Position numbers and translations under genes: made by a program
Part shown: in pieces, positions 1 through 7,150 of the stretch
Layout of the letters: the number at the start of each line of letters is the position of its first letter
Numbering within the stretch: the stretch's first letter is position 1
NCBI GenBank assembly: GCA_004802725.1
Contig: SGPM01000604.1
Span: forward strand, 1-10,475
Length of the DNA stretch: 10,475 bases
Source: Antrodiella citrinella
Lineage: Eukaryota; Basidiomycota; Agaricomycetes; Polyporales; Steccherinaceae
Direction: 5' to 3'
The notes under the pieces: generated by a model
Told to the model about the DNA's origin: nothing
The model's database searches: none
The model's input: only the letters and a program-made list of their open reading frames with translations

Positions 1-252
1 ACCCGTCCACACCTCCTTCCCAGACCATGCGCTGCCCTCTCCCCTCTCGGCTTCTTATCCACTCTCACCGACGTCGACGCCGGCTACCTAGCTGACGACG
101 AACACGACGAAGCCGAGGTCGCACAGATCCTGAGAGCATTTTCTCAAGACGGGGTCATATACCGCGACGAGCTGGCCCAATTCATCAACAGTGGCGATTT
201 CTGGCACCAGGAAGACTTTGTCATCCCGGAGGCTAATAGTGAATCGCAGTAG
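1..252 (+). CDS. 3' end of an unrecognised ORF, start outside window
   Basis: Frame 1 is open from the first base to a TAG at 250-252, giving 83 residues with no start codon in the window. The visible part is acidic in the middle (repeated Asp/Glu with the motif DDEHDEAEVAQ) and is predicted helical. It ends with the segment DFWHQEDFVIPEANSESQ. I recognise no domain. The stop lies 28 bases before the start of LTR-A, with a purine-rich tract between, which is where the last ORF of an LTR retrotransposon normally ends. I therefore infer that this may be the C-terminus of the final ORF of an LTR-A element. It could also be a host exon next to an inserted LTR. The GC-rich codon use matches the rest of the left block. 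Confidence 0.5.
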   Translation, partial: TRPHLLPRPCAALSPLGFLSTLTDVDAGYLADDEHDEAEVAQILRAFSQDGVIYRDELAQFINSGDFWHQEDFVIPEANSESQ

Positions 253-269
253 GGTACTGCGAGACCTAG

Positions 270-280
270 ACGGGAGGTAG
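270..280 (+). other. polypurine-tract-like sequence before LTR-A
   Basis: The eleven bases ACGGGAGGTAG include nine purines and abut the TG that opens LTR-A. LTR retrotransposons prime plus-strand DNA synthesis from such a tract just inside the 3' LTR. Here it would make LTR-A a 3' LTR for the sequence to its left. The tract is short and broken by C and T, so this is suggestive only. Confidence 0.4.
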
Positions 281-769
281 TGTTACAAACACGCGTGCGC
301 TCTTATTCTTTTTCCCTTTCTTTTCCCTTTACTCCTCGTTATCCCCTTATTCTCTCATCCACTTCCTTCGTCGTACCCTTACCCGCTGATGAGCCCCGAT
401 TCTCGCTGGTACCCGCGCGCCGCTATTATGCGCCGACTAGCACCCATCCGCCCCTACCTCGGCACCTTCGGAGGCTTCTCGTCCGCTACTTCGACCCGTA
501 TTCACGTCTGCACATCCCGACGAATGACCCGCGCATCACCCGTGACGTCCGAAACCCTCGAGTTAGGGTCCGCGAGCCGTCCGAAGTCACGCGAGAGCTA
601 TACGCCCCACCCCGATACCTCCTTTCACACCCCCGTTAGTACATCGTAGCTCCTTCGAACAGCGTATCGTAGTTTCCGGACCCTTATCGTACCTTCTCGG
701 ACACTTTCGTTTATCTTATTTCTTACTTCTCGACTCTTTCTCGTAGCTACCGGTTTGAATAGTCCGTAT

Positions 770-784
770 CCTACTATAAGTAGG
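770..784 (+). promoter_or_regulatory. TATA-like box inside a small palindrome in LTR-A
   Basis: The sequence CCTACTATAAGTAGG places TATAA (775-779) in the middle of a 5-bp inverted repeat (CCTAC / GTAGG). It lies about 490 bp into LTR-A, a plausible U3/R position for an LTR promoter. No transcription start can be read from sequence alone. Confidence 0.4.
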
Positions 785-909
785 CGCACTATGTACATTA
801 GAACAAGAAGAAGATCCCCCTCCCCTTTTCCCCCTTAATACCTGTGAGAGCGAAGATTTCACGAACCCCTGCGAACCGCGTGCGTATATTTCTATTGCGA
901 CCCCCTTTT

Positions 910-1019
910 TGCGTTCTCTGGTTATCCTGCGTTTACTGCGTTGCGTTGCGTTTCTAACAAGCCCCGAGTTCTACTGCGTTTACTACTGCGTTCACCTTCT
1001 ACTGCGACCCCATTGCGTT
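910..1019 (+). repeat. TGCGTT-rich simple repeat in LTR-A
   Basis: The hexamer TGCGTT occurs eight times, starting at 910, 928, 937, 942, 947, 975, 987 and 1014. The copies at 937, 942 and 947 overlap in 5-bp steps, and others sit in TACTGCGTT contexts. The same pattern is kept in the reverse-oriented LTR-A copy up to the window end, so it belongs to the LTR. Replication slippage is the simplest origin. A role as a binding-site cluster is possible but unsupported. Confidence 0.6.
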
Positions 1020-1489
1020 TGCGACCCCCTCGACGCCGTGTTTTCACCTCTACTCGCTGTTCGATATACCGCTATCGTCCCGCGNCCCCTTCCTTTATCT
1101 TCGCAATATCGCCCGNGGCCCCTATCGTCCATCGGTCNGGACACTCTCGGACCTATTCCTGTCAGCTTCGTACCTTCCGCGGACCCTCTCGATCGCGTTT
1201 TATCAGTCATCCAGTCACGCCATAGCCATTCCGCGCGGTCTAGCACTTCTCCGCAGGCTTCGTAGCTATTTCGGTACTACGCTCGTACGGTCTCGTAGGT
1301 CACCGGGCGTTGCGCGAGTCATCTCGGACGACACACGAACCTCACCGGNCTACTCTACTCTATTCCTAGGTCCTCGGCCCACCCTTACGACTCCTCTACT
1401 TACGCCCTTACGTGGTGTCCTCCTCCTGGAGTACCCCATTGTTGGGTGGGTTACTTCTGCGTTCAGGAGCCCGTCTGGTGCATCATTTG

Positions 1490-1505
1490 TGGAGCCCACC
1501 GCGAG
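1490..1505 (+). other. primer-binding-site-like sequence after LTR-A (tRNA-Cys-like)
   Basis: Four bases after the LTR end, the sequence TGGAGCCCACCGCGAG begins with the TGG expected to pair with a tRNA CCA end. Its complement parses as a tRNA 3' end: CCA, a U discriminator, a 7-nt acceptor strand beginning its pair with G1, and a 5-nt T-stem strand. U at position 73 is characteristic of tRNA-Cys and some tRNA-Gly. No tRNA sequence is available here to confirm the match. If real, the LTR at 281-1485 acts as a 5' LTR for the DNA to its right. Confidence 0.35.
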
Positions 1506-1803
1506 GGGTGTAAAGGTTTTAAGTTTGCCAGGCTTCCTATCACCTCTATCCCGACACTATCCTTCCCGCATATTGGCACCGCCACTNTATTTCGTCGAAG
1601 CGCGCGGTACACGCGGACCCACAGCGTTCCACATGGTTCAATATTCTGCGCGGTTACGGAACCCGCGAACACGGGAAGCCCTCATATTGGCTCGGGATCC
1701 CAGTTGCGCCCTATATACTGCACCGGATTTATCGGGTATTGGNCACCAAGATTCCGCCATATACCGAGCAACGCGTATCAAGTCTCCAGAACATCCCGCA
1801 ACC

Positions 1804-2742
1804 ATGTCCAACCATTCCGGCAGCTGTCCCCCTCCTCAGTACGCGGCGCGCGGTCGACACATCACTCGCGCGCGACGGGCCAACATCGAGCGCAAGAACC
1901 GACTATACGAGACGCATGGCACTCCGACCGTTCCTCTCGGGATGCGACTCGGACCCGCGCAGTACTTCGGTCCGCCGATCGGATTCACAGGCAACAATAT
2001 CTTCGGCGCAGGATCGACCGGACTCACCGGAGCAGGCGAAGTTGGGGGTGGTGAGAGGATTGGCAAGAAGGAGACACAGACCCATTGGATGGACGACGCG
2101 ACCGTGCCCGACATGGTCCCGAGCGAAGGAACGGCATCCGAGCCAGCGACCGGCACCGTAGGACCCACCACCGAGGATTCCGGAGCGGAGATGCCGACTT
2201 TAGCAGAGAGAGGAGAGGCCGAGGTGGAAACGGGAGAAATAGCCGAATCACGAAACGCAGCGAGCACTCGACGAGACCGAGCGGAGTACCTCGCTAGGAC
2301 TTATCGCGTCTACCCAACGACTACGCTCGCCGAACCGCCGTACGAACGAGACTCTCGCAAGCCGAAAGCCCCGTACGACTTTACCAGAATTTGGGTCCAG
2401 TGTGCCCAGCTCGACGGCGGTTGNTTCTACGGGACTCTCGAGTTCGGTCTCGCCGAGAACCACTTCGAGTTGTACTTCGGGAATCGTCAGCGCGTAAACG
2501 GTTCGGTGCAGGATGGAATTATCCAAGCCTTCCGAAAGGCCGTCGAGGAAGCCAGCCGATCCGACGTACTGCACCTCGTAATCCACTATCAGACTTTCGA
2601 GCATTCGTTCCCGCACACCGCAGAGATCTGGTACCCGTCGACGCGTTACGGAGACGTCGGTGCCCGACACCAGTACTATTGGTTGCGACCCGTCCCCGGA
2701 GGGCAAGACCTCGTTCCCTACATGTATCACGTCGTCCTTTGA
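1804..2742 (+). CDS. unrecognised 312-aa protein of the LTR-A block
   Basis: The frame is open from the LTR end. I chose the ATG at 1804 because it has A at -3; an in-frame ATG at 1633 would give 369 residues. I do not recognise a family. From the sequence, residues 16-35 are strongly basic (Arg-rich), 51-87 are glycine-rich, and 97-150 are acidic and Pro/Ser/Thr-rich, probably disordered. Residues 180-312 look like a folded domain rich in aromatic residues, with a helix around QDGIIQAFRKAVEEAS followed by a hydrophobic strand DVLHLVIHYQTF and a Trp/Tyr-rich end. One codon contains an N. The length and the ordered C-terminal part argue against a chance ORF. Lying after an LTR and a PBS-like site, it would occupy a gag-like or accessory-ORF position, but no Gag or zinc-knuckle motif is visible. 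A captured host gene is an alternative. Confidence 0.5.
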   Translation: MSNHSGSCPPPQYAARGRHITRARRANIERKNRLYETHGTPTVPLGMRLGPAQYFGPPIGFTGNNIFGAGSTGLTGAGEVGGGERIGKKETQTHWMDDATVPDMVPSEGTASEPATGTVGPTTEDSGAEMPTLAERGEAEVETGEIAESRNAASTRRDRAEYLARTYRVYPTTTLAEPPYERDSRKPKAPYDFTRIWVQCAQLDGGXFYGTLEFGLAENHFELYFGNRQRVNGSVQDGIIQAFRKAVEEASRSDVLHLVIHYQTFEHSFPHTAEIWYPSTRYGDVGARHQYYWLRPVPGGQDLVPYMYHVVL

Positions 2743-3306
2743 CACCCGCCGTCGCAGCGCTCACGAAGCTCCCGCGGGCACTATCGGACGTTGTCCGCGT
2801 CTTCCGATACCCGGCCTCGCTTGACCTTTCAGTGCGGCGAGGTTTGTTCCTTTGAAATCCCCATCATATTTCTATCCCGGTTCATTTCTTCGATATCACT
2901 TCGCAAATTTTACTTTCTGATTTCGGACTTTATTCCCGCATCCCGACGTTCCTAGTTATACCTTCGAAGATTCGTAGCAGTACCCGAGCGGGTCGTCGTA
3001 GATAGAAGAAGGAGTACCGCGTAGATTAGAAGTAGTTACGGACGAGTCCCCCCCCCTTCTCCCACAGACAAGTTTCCAGTCTCCCTGCGTTTTTCTCTTG
3101 CGTTCTCTAGTTCTCCCTCGTTCCCCTTTCGCGTATCTTGTTACCCCAAAGCCCACAACACTCTACACAGTCCCTGTTGAGTATCCCTTACCCTCATTAT
3201 CACAAAACCCAATACATCGCTCGATTACTTCGTTTGCCTCCCTATCATCATAGATCCCCCGTCGGCCTCTCGCGCAGACCGAACCCTATCCCGGTTCTAT
3301 CGTAGC
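2743..3306. other. non-coding stretch between the two LTR-A-block ORFs
   Basis: No credible coding region is visible. The frame of the upstream ORF continues open for 70 codons after its TGA to a TAG at 2953-2955, but composition changes to a C/T-rich, low-complexity style and I do not treat it as coding. The stretch contains a run of nine C at 3048-3056 within a pyrimidine-rich tract. From 3181 the frame of the next ORF is open. It resembles an untranslated leader or LTR-like spacer. Confidence 0.5.
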
Positions 3307-3720
3307 TTGAGTACCATCCTCACCGTGACCCCTCCGAGCTCGTCCGAGGAAGGCTCGAGCCCCGAACGACCTTCGACCCCAGTCCGAGACTCTCAGCCGT
3401 TGCCCCAGCCACCGACACCATCGACTTCGCGTATCTTCACCACTACGCCAGTACAGAGAATCGCCAATCTGAACGAACGCTTCGACGACATCGATTCCGA
3501 ACGCGCTGCCACCGCACTGCGAGCGTTTCGACAAACTCGAGCGAGCCACCCCATCGGCACCGACGACGAGGCCATCGAGCTCGATTACACCGGTCGTTCT
3601 AGCGAAGTCCGAACCCGTCCTCAGCGTCTTGCATCACGGACACCAAACCCATCGTCGCAGTCTAGTGCGGTTATTCCATCCATCGTCCCCATCATTCCAA
3701 TTGTTCCCGCCCCCCAATAG
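3307..3720 (+). CDS. ATG-less Pro/Ser/Thr-rich ORF, possible Gag N-terminal part
   Basis: The frame is open from 3181 to a TAG at 3718-3720, but no ATG precedes the coding-like part; the codon at 3307 is TTG, which is not a normal eukaryotic start. Either the initiator was lost, the 5' part is joined by splicing, or this is a decayed ORF. The 137 residues begin with a low-complexity Ser/Pro/Glu segment (about residues 9-45). A helical stretch follows around FDDIDSERAATALRAF, and then an Arg/Ser/Pro tail with a hydrophobic Ile/Pro/Val end. Such disordered N-termini are common in fungal Ty3/gypsy Gag proteins, but no CA domain is present. The stop lies six bases before the foldback element begins at 3727, so the original gene may have continued. 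Identity is unproven. Confidence 0.35.
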   Translation: MSTILTVTPPSSSEEGSSPERPSTPVRDSQPLPQPPTPSTSRIFTTTPVQRIANLNERFDDIDSERAATALRAFRQTRASHPIGTDDEAIELDYTGRSSEVRTRPQRLASRTPNPSSQSSAVIPSIVPIIPIVPAPQ

Positions 3721-3726
3721 AGATAC

Positions 3727-4472
3727 CTGACTTTGTAAAACAAGAGACCACCAAGCTGGGCAGAGCTTGTGTTCAGCGTGGCCAGGATAGTTTTATGTAC
3801 AACCCTGGGCCAGGAATTGTACAGCTAGTAATATTGTACAATGTCATGTAAAAAATGGTTGTAAAACATAGTCTGTTGTTAAATAGTTGAATAAAATGAA
3901 ATGGGGCTTTGTACAAGAGTTGTACAATAAAGTTAAACATAGTGTGGTGTTGTACAAGGATTGTACAATGGAAGCAAATACCATGGGGCTTATTACGAAG
4001 GTTGTACAATAGAACAAAACAGGGTGAGGCTTATTACGGGGTTATACAAACCTTATACAAGGGTTGTACAATAGAATAGAATAGGATGGGGTGTATTACG
4101 GGGTTATACAAGCCTTATACAACGGTTGTACAACAGAATAAAGCAGGGGAGGGGGTATTACAGGGTTATACATATAGAACAAAGCATTTTACTAGGGTTG
4201 TACAATAGAATAAAATAGGATGGGGTGTATTACGGGGTTATACACATAGAACAAAGCATTATACTAGGGTTGTACAATAGATTCCGTTCTCCCGATCAGC
4301 AGCATACGGGCCTGGTCGCTGGCCTGTTGGGGCCCCTGATGGCCAGATCATGTATCTAGGATTGTACTACATGTAAATAGGAAGTCTTTCACCGTGGGAA
4401 TTAGCTCCAGGTGCCTACAGCACTCANNNTGCNCNAANCANTGNTTNGNGCACCCAATCAGTGGATTACGGG
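3727..4472 (+). repeat. left inverted arm of the foldback element (746 bp)
   Basis: This arm pairs with the reverse complement of 5465-6345. Similarity runs from the terminal CTGAC to GTGGATTACGGG at 4461-4472 and then stops. A cluster of N at 4427-4449 can be matched to resolved bases in the right arm, so these positions are probably hairpin-related sequencing gaps. The arm contains ten exact TTGTACAA palindromes, starting at 3834, 3909, 3920, 3950, 3961, 4002, 4064, 4126, 4198 and 4270. A perfect palindrome, CCTGATCAGG, lies just inside the arm/loop boundary at 4474-4483. Confidence 0.85.
4002..4277 (+). repeat. 62/72-bp tandem repeats in the left arm
   Basis: Units each begin with TTGTACAA at 4002, 4064, 4126, 4198 and 4270, giving successive lengths of 62, 62, 72 and 72 bp. 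Each unit holds a purine-rich AGAATA-type segment, then GTATTACGGGGTTATACA. The 62-bp type ends with a second TTATACAA-type motif (CCTTATACAA), whereas the 72-bp type ends with a CATAGAACAAAGCATT-like segment and ACTAGGG. Subterminal repeats of this kind often bind transposase; that role is inferred here. Confidence 0.8.
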
Positions 4473-5464
4473 TCCTGATCAGGGGCGATCGGCTTGATNA
4501 GNACCTTGATCTTTGGTACACACTTTTTGTATACACTAAATTCAATATATCTACCGTGGGGATAAGCACTAGCTTCCATATTTAGCCCATTACACAGCAT
4601 ATATACTGGAAATAGGCTCNGCAGCCCCATAATCCAGCCCGTATGNCACNGACATAAATACTCACCCCAATNGCACAATTCCATTTGATAGCCCCATCAA
4701 ATCNGCACATAACACAACTTGTATGCACATAATTGCCTCACTGGATAGCTCACAATGCTCGAAATATGTTCATTTCAAAGCGGAAAAGCTGTAAACATCA
4801 TGAAAACACTGTCATTATGCAGGGTACATCACCTTACACATCCTGTAAAGGTTGGAAACATGTTTCTTTATGTTCATACTCAATACCCACAACAACTTGG
4901 ATCATGAGATTTGNTCTAGCCATCCTGTCNCAGTGATGTCTGTCTTGTAGNACTACGTGTTCAGTAAAGTATGGCTCAACCTGTACATTTAGTGTGCACA
5001 CTGCTGTATGTGGAGTCTTCCACCAAACNGTATGGAACAAGATGTTAGAGATAACATATTTATGCATAAGGAACACTGTTTCAAGCATCAGAATGGTCAG
5101 AACATGTCCATACCCTATNCTATGACAACATTTTGATGTTTCTGTAGGTGTTTTGAGCCATTTTCAGTATTGTTTGGGGTACTACTGGTTGTACAGAGTT
5201 CCGACAGCTAAGCCCTTTTGCACAAATGTCCTTTAGCATGTCTAATAACAGTGTATAATCAGCTTTTGAAGTGGTGTTTAGTATTTGTGGAGTAATAGGG
5301 ATCCGTATTCCGTGTCCTGGAAGGGTTCGGGAGTGTTTTGCATATTGGCAGCTACAGAATGGGTAAAGGGCTGATTCCTAATGCAAATAGTCTACTATTT
5401 ACATGTATTCCAAGTGGGTATGAGTATATCAGCCCTGGGTGGTGTGGATGGGCCAGGATTGGGC
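4473..5464. other. foldback loop region, no gene seen
   Basis: This AT-rich 992-bp segment between the arms has only short, N-broken reading frames without recognisable content. It contains no transposase, RNA gene or LTR that I can identify. A 13-bp sequence, CTATTTACATGTA, occurs at 5395-5407 in the loop and again at 5558-5570 in the right arm, a small internal direct repeat. Several N positions are scattered between 4499 and 5119. Confidence 0.6.
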
Positions 5465-6345
5465 CCCGTAATCCACTGATTGGGTGCACAAAGCACTGAT
5501 TAGGGCATATTGAGTGCTGTAGGGCACCTGGAGCTAATTCCCACGGTGAAAGACTTCCTATTTACATGTAGTACAATCCTAGATACATGATCTGGCCATC
5601 AGGGGCCCCAACAGGCCAGCGACCAGGCCCGTATGCTGCTGATCGGGAGAACGGAATCTATTGTACAACCCTAGTATAATGCTTTGTTCTATGTGTATAA
5701 CCCCGTAATACCCCCTCCCCTGCGTTATTCTGTTGTAAAACCCTTGTATAAGGTTTGTATAACCCTGTAATACACCCCATTCTATTCTATTCTATTGTAC
5801 AACCCTAGTATAATGCTTTGTTCTATGTGTATAACCCCGTAATACACCCCATCCTATTTTATTCTATTGTACAACCCTAGTAAAATACTTTGTTCTATAT
5901 GTATAACCCCGTAATACCCCCTCCCCTGCTTTATTCTGTTGTACAACCCTTGTATAAGGCTTGTATAACCCCGTAATACACCCCATCCTATTCTATTCTA
6001 TCGTATAACCCTTGTATAAGGTTTGTATAACCCCGTAATAAGCCTCACTCTGTTTTGTTCTATTGTACAACCTTCGTAATAAGCCCCATGGTATTTGCTT
6101 CCATTGTACAATCCTTGTACAACACCACACTATGTTTAACTTTATTGTACAAATCTTGTACAAAGCCCCATTTCATTTTATTCAACTATTTAACAACAGA
6201 CTATGTTTTACAACCATTTTTTACATGACATTGTACAATATTACTAGCTGTATAATGCCTGGCCCAGGGTTGTACATAAAACTATCCTGGCCACGCTGAA
6301 CACAAGCTCTGCCCAGCTTGGTGGTCTCTTGTTTTACAAAGTCAG
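5465..6345 (-). repeat. right inverted arm of the foldback element (881 bp)
   Basis: This is the reverse complement of the left arm with few substitutions. It is 135 bp longer. Ten exact TTGTACAA palindromes start at 5661, 5795, 5867, 5939, 6063, 6104, 6115, 6145, 6156 and 6231. Two further positions in register are degenerate: TTGTAAAA at 5733 and TCGTATAA at 6001. A 78-codon TTG-initiated frame is shared with the left arm, but it is open only because the arms are copies of each other. Confidence 0.85.
5661..6070 (-). repeat. 62/72-bp tandem repeats in the right arm
   Basis: Read from the outer end, unit starts fall at 6063, 6001, 5939, 5867, 5795, 5733 and 5661, giving spacings of 62, 62, 72, 72, 62 and 72 bp. 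The first four spacings copy the left arm exactly. The extra 62+72 pair at the inner side accounts for 134 of the 135 bp by which this arm is longer. The remaining base matches an extra C in the segment GGTGCCCTACAGC of this arm. Confidence 0.8.
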
Positions 6346-6699
6346 CGCACACAGCTGGGGCAGGCGGTGGAGTAGCTGTAAAGGATGCTCTCTGTCGATG
6401 GTGACGAGGACGTCCACACAACGATTGACTGCACTGCATAGACGACCCTTCTGAATCTGAAGTTCCCCTATCATCTGCTCCAGTTGGTGAATGTTCTGCT
6501 GGATGGCGAAGAGATTGGTGTCGCATTCACGGATAGACATGACGGAGTTGCGGAGATGGGGGGAATCAGGATTGGCAGCGAAGAACCTTTCGAACTGTTC
6601 GAGAGTGAGGTTCGTGAGGAGAACCTTGATTGCGATCACCATGTCGCCGTGTCCNGGTTGGAGAAGGGGGAGAGGGAATCTNGTGTTGGGGTACGACAT
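6334..6699 (-). CDS. ORF4 of element B, truncated at its C-terminus
   Basis: I chose the ATG at 6699 (MSYPN); the frame is open further upstream but without coding-like content. It encodes 121 residues. The last residues and the TAA come from the foldback end (LTL then stop), so the native protein was longer. Residues about 20-45 (MVIAIKVLLTNLTLEQFERF) and about 55-95 (RECDTNLFAIQQNIHQLEQM) are predicted amphipathic helices, and the second could form a coiled coil. The sequence ends in a Leu/Pro/Gln stretch. No enzyme motif is seen and I do not recognise a family. It follows ORF3 by 76 bp on the same strand, downstream of pol, where env or accessory ORFs lie in retroelements. A self-associating accessory or structural role is conceivable but unproven. 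N bases affect two codons near the N-terminus. Confidence 0.5.
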   Translation of the reverse strand: MSYPNXRFPLPLLQXGHGDMVIAIKVLLTNLTLEQFERFFAANPDSPHLRNSVMSIRECDTNLFAIQQNIHQLEQMIGELQIQKGRLCSAVNRCVDVLVTIDREHPLQLLHRLPQLCALTL

Positions 6700-6775
6700 G
6701 GTAATGAAAGATAGGATNGAATGGCCAAAGACGAGTGTAGAACCGGGGTAGATATAGGATGGGTGTGGGGACGGA

Positions 6776-7126
6776 CTAAGCAACCCATATGGCTCCAGGT
6801 GGAAGATACAGTGGAGGAACCGCCACNGGTTCTTCTTCAACGTGGGTTTCCGTAGTCACCATGATTTCGATGGGAGNCACCGGGTTAAGGAAAATATCCT
6901 TCCACCCATTAGGAGGAGACGCGANGGGGGATCCCCAGCCNGAACGAGTGGTGTCTATTCGACTCCGACTCTTGCGTCCTTTTCNAATTGGCTTGTGGTC
7001 CATACCGAGTTCTCGAATTAAGTGAATAAGAATGAGAAGGAANATGATGAAGGCGATGAAGCAGCCAGACGTGAAAACGAGGACGAAGAGGAAGATGAGA
7101 GCGAGATCGGTGTTGACAGACTGCAT
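6776..7126 (-). CDS. ORF3 of element B: small membrane-anchored protein
   Basis: A 116-residue ORF with an ATG in an ACCATG context begins 24 bases after the pol stop. Residues 8-37 form one very hydrophobic segment (LALIFLFVLVFTSGCFIAFI and onward to LLILIHLI). It is long enough for one, possibly two, membrane passes or an uncleaved signal anchor. A basic stretch follows (KGRKSRSRIDTTR), which by the positive-inside rule would place the C-terminal part in the cytosol. The remainder is Pro/Gly/Glu-rich without known motifs. There are six N-containing codons. The position directly after pol is that of env in env-bearing gypsy elements, but the protein lacks the length, cysteines and cleavage site of an envelope glycoprotein. 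I would call it a membrane-anchored accessory ORF. Its integrity next to a broken pol suggests either recent decay or reliance on other copies. Confidence 0.5.
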   Translation of the reverse strand: MQSVNTDLALIFLFVLVFTSGCFIAFIXFLLILIHLIRELGMDHKPIXKGRKSRSRIDTTRXGWGSPXASPPNGWKDIFLNPVXPIEIMVTTETHVEEEXVAVPPLYLPPGAIWVA

Positions 7127-7150
7127 GGTGATGGGAGCGTGAAGNAGCAG

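Larger units (their letters stand above)
281..1485 (+). repeat. LTR-A, copy 1 (complete long terminal repeat)
   Basis: The repeat opens with TGTTACAAAC and closes with TGCATCA, giving the TG...CA ends of a retroviral-type LTR. The 3' boundary is well supported: bases 916-1485 match the reverse complement of 9905-10475, and the match stops exactly after CATCA, with unrelated sequence beyond on each side. The 5' boundary rests only on the TG start and the purine tract before it, because the second copy runs off the window. The length of 1205 bp is long but within the range for fungal Ty3/gypsy LTRs. It contains a TATA-like site near 775, a C/T-rich stretch at about 816-839, and a TGCGTT-rich stretch from 910. 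By eye there are about 20 differences from the second copy over 570 bp, mostly C/T and G/A transitions, plus one 1-bp indel in a C run. Confidence 0.8.
281..3726 (+). mobile_element. putative LTR-A retroelement, 5' part, truncated at the foldback element
   Basis: This groups the LTR-A copy, its PBS-like site and the following GC-rich block with two same-strand ORFs (1804-2742 and 3307-3720). Base composition and the C/T-rich non-coding style are uniform across the block and differ sharply from the AT-richer DNA beyond 3727. No protease, RT, RNase H or integrase motif is visible in it. It is either the 5' part of a large element whose pol was lost at the 3727 junction or a non-autonomous LTR element. 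Alternatively, the DNA after 1485 is host sequence next to a solo or 3' LTR. Confidence 0.35.
3727..6345. mobile_element. foldback-type non-autonomous DNA element with long inverted arms
   Basis: The ends are perfect inverses: CTGACTTTGTAAAACAAG at the left and its complement at the right, continuing for hundreds of bases into the arms. The two arms are highly similar and enclose a 992-bp loop without coding capacity. The arms carry tandem repeats, the architecture of foldback elements such as Drosophila FB. No transposase ORF is present, so it would be mobilised in trans. Superfamily is unclear: the ends are not the CACTA type and I cannot assign hAT, Mutator or KDZ. No target-site duplication is visible at CTGAC...GTCAG, with flanks AGATAC on the left and CGCACA on the right. 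The DNA on the two sides belongs to different retroelement fragments. Base composition is clearly AT-richer than the left block. Confidence 0.85.

Noticed and set aside
280..649. Overlapping reading frames of 119 and 86 codons at the start of LTR-A
   Set aside because: They lie inside the LTR U3. The longer one begins with GTG and is Arg/Pro/Ser-rich, as expected of GC-rich non-coding DNA.
909..1265. 118-codon frame in LTR-A, also present in the inverted copy (10473-10126)
   Set aside because: It is shared only because the LTR is duplicated, and its Cys/Leu/Val repeats come from the TGCGTT-type simple repeat.
2743..2955. Stop-codon read-through of the 312-aa ORF into a further 70 open codons
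   Set aside because: Composition shifts to low-complexity C/T-rich sequence after the TGA, and no read-through signal or conserved content is visible.
3773..4009. 78-codon reading frame in the left arm, nearly identical to 6063-6299 in the right arm
   Set aside because: It starts with TTG, is rich in Tyr/Phe/Asn from the AT-rich repeats, and is conserved only because the arms are inverted copies of each other.
3727..6345. CRISPR-like array because of regularly spaced repeats
   Set aside because: The 62/72-bp units are contiguous tandem copies with no unique spacers, they are inverted between two arms, and the context is eukaryotic retroelement DNA.
6221..6526. 101-codon frame spanning the foldback end and ORF4
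   Set aside because: It is an alternative frame over ORF4 and the right arm, with Pro/Arg/His-rich content and no homology that I recognise.
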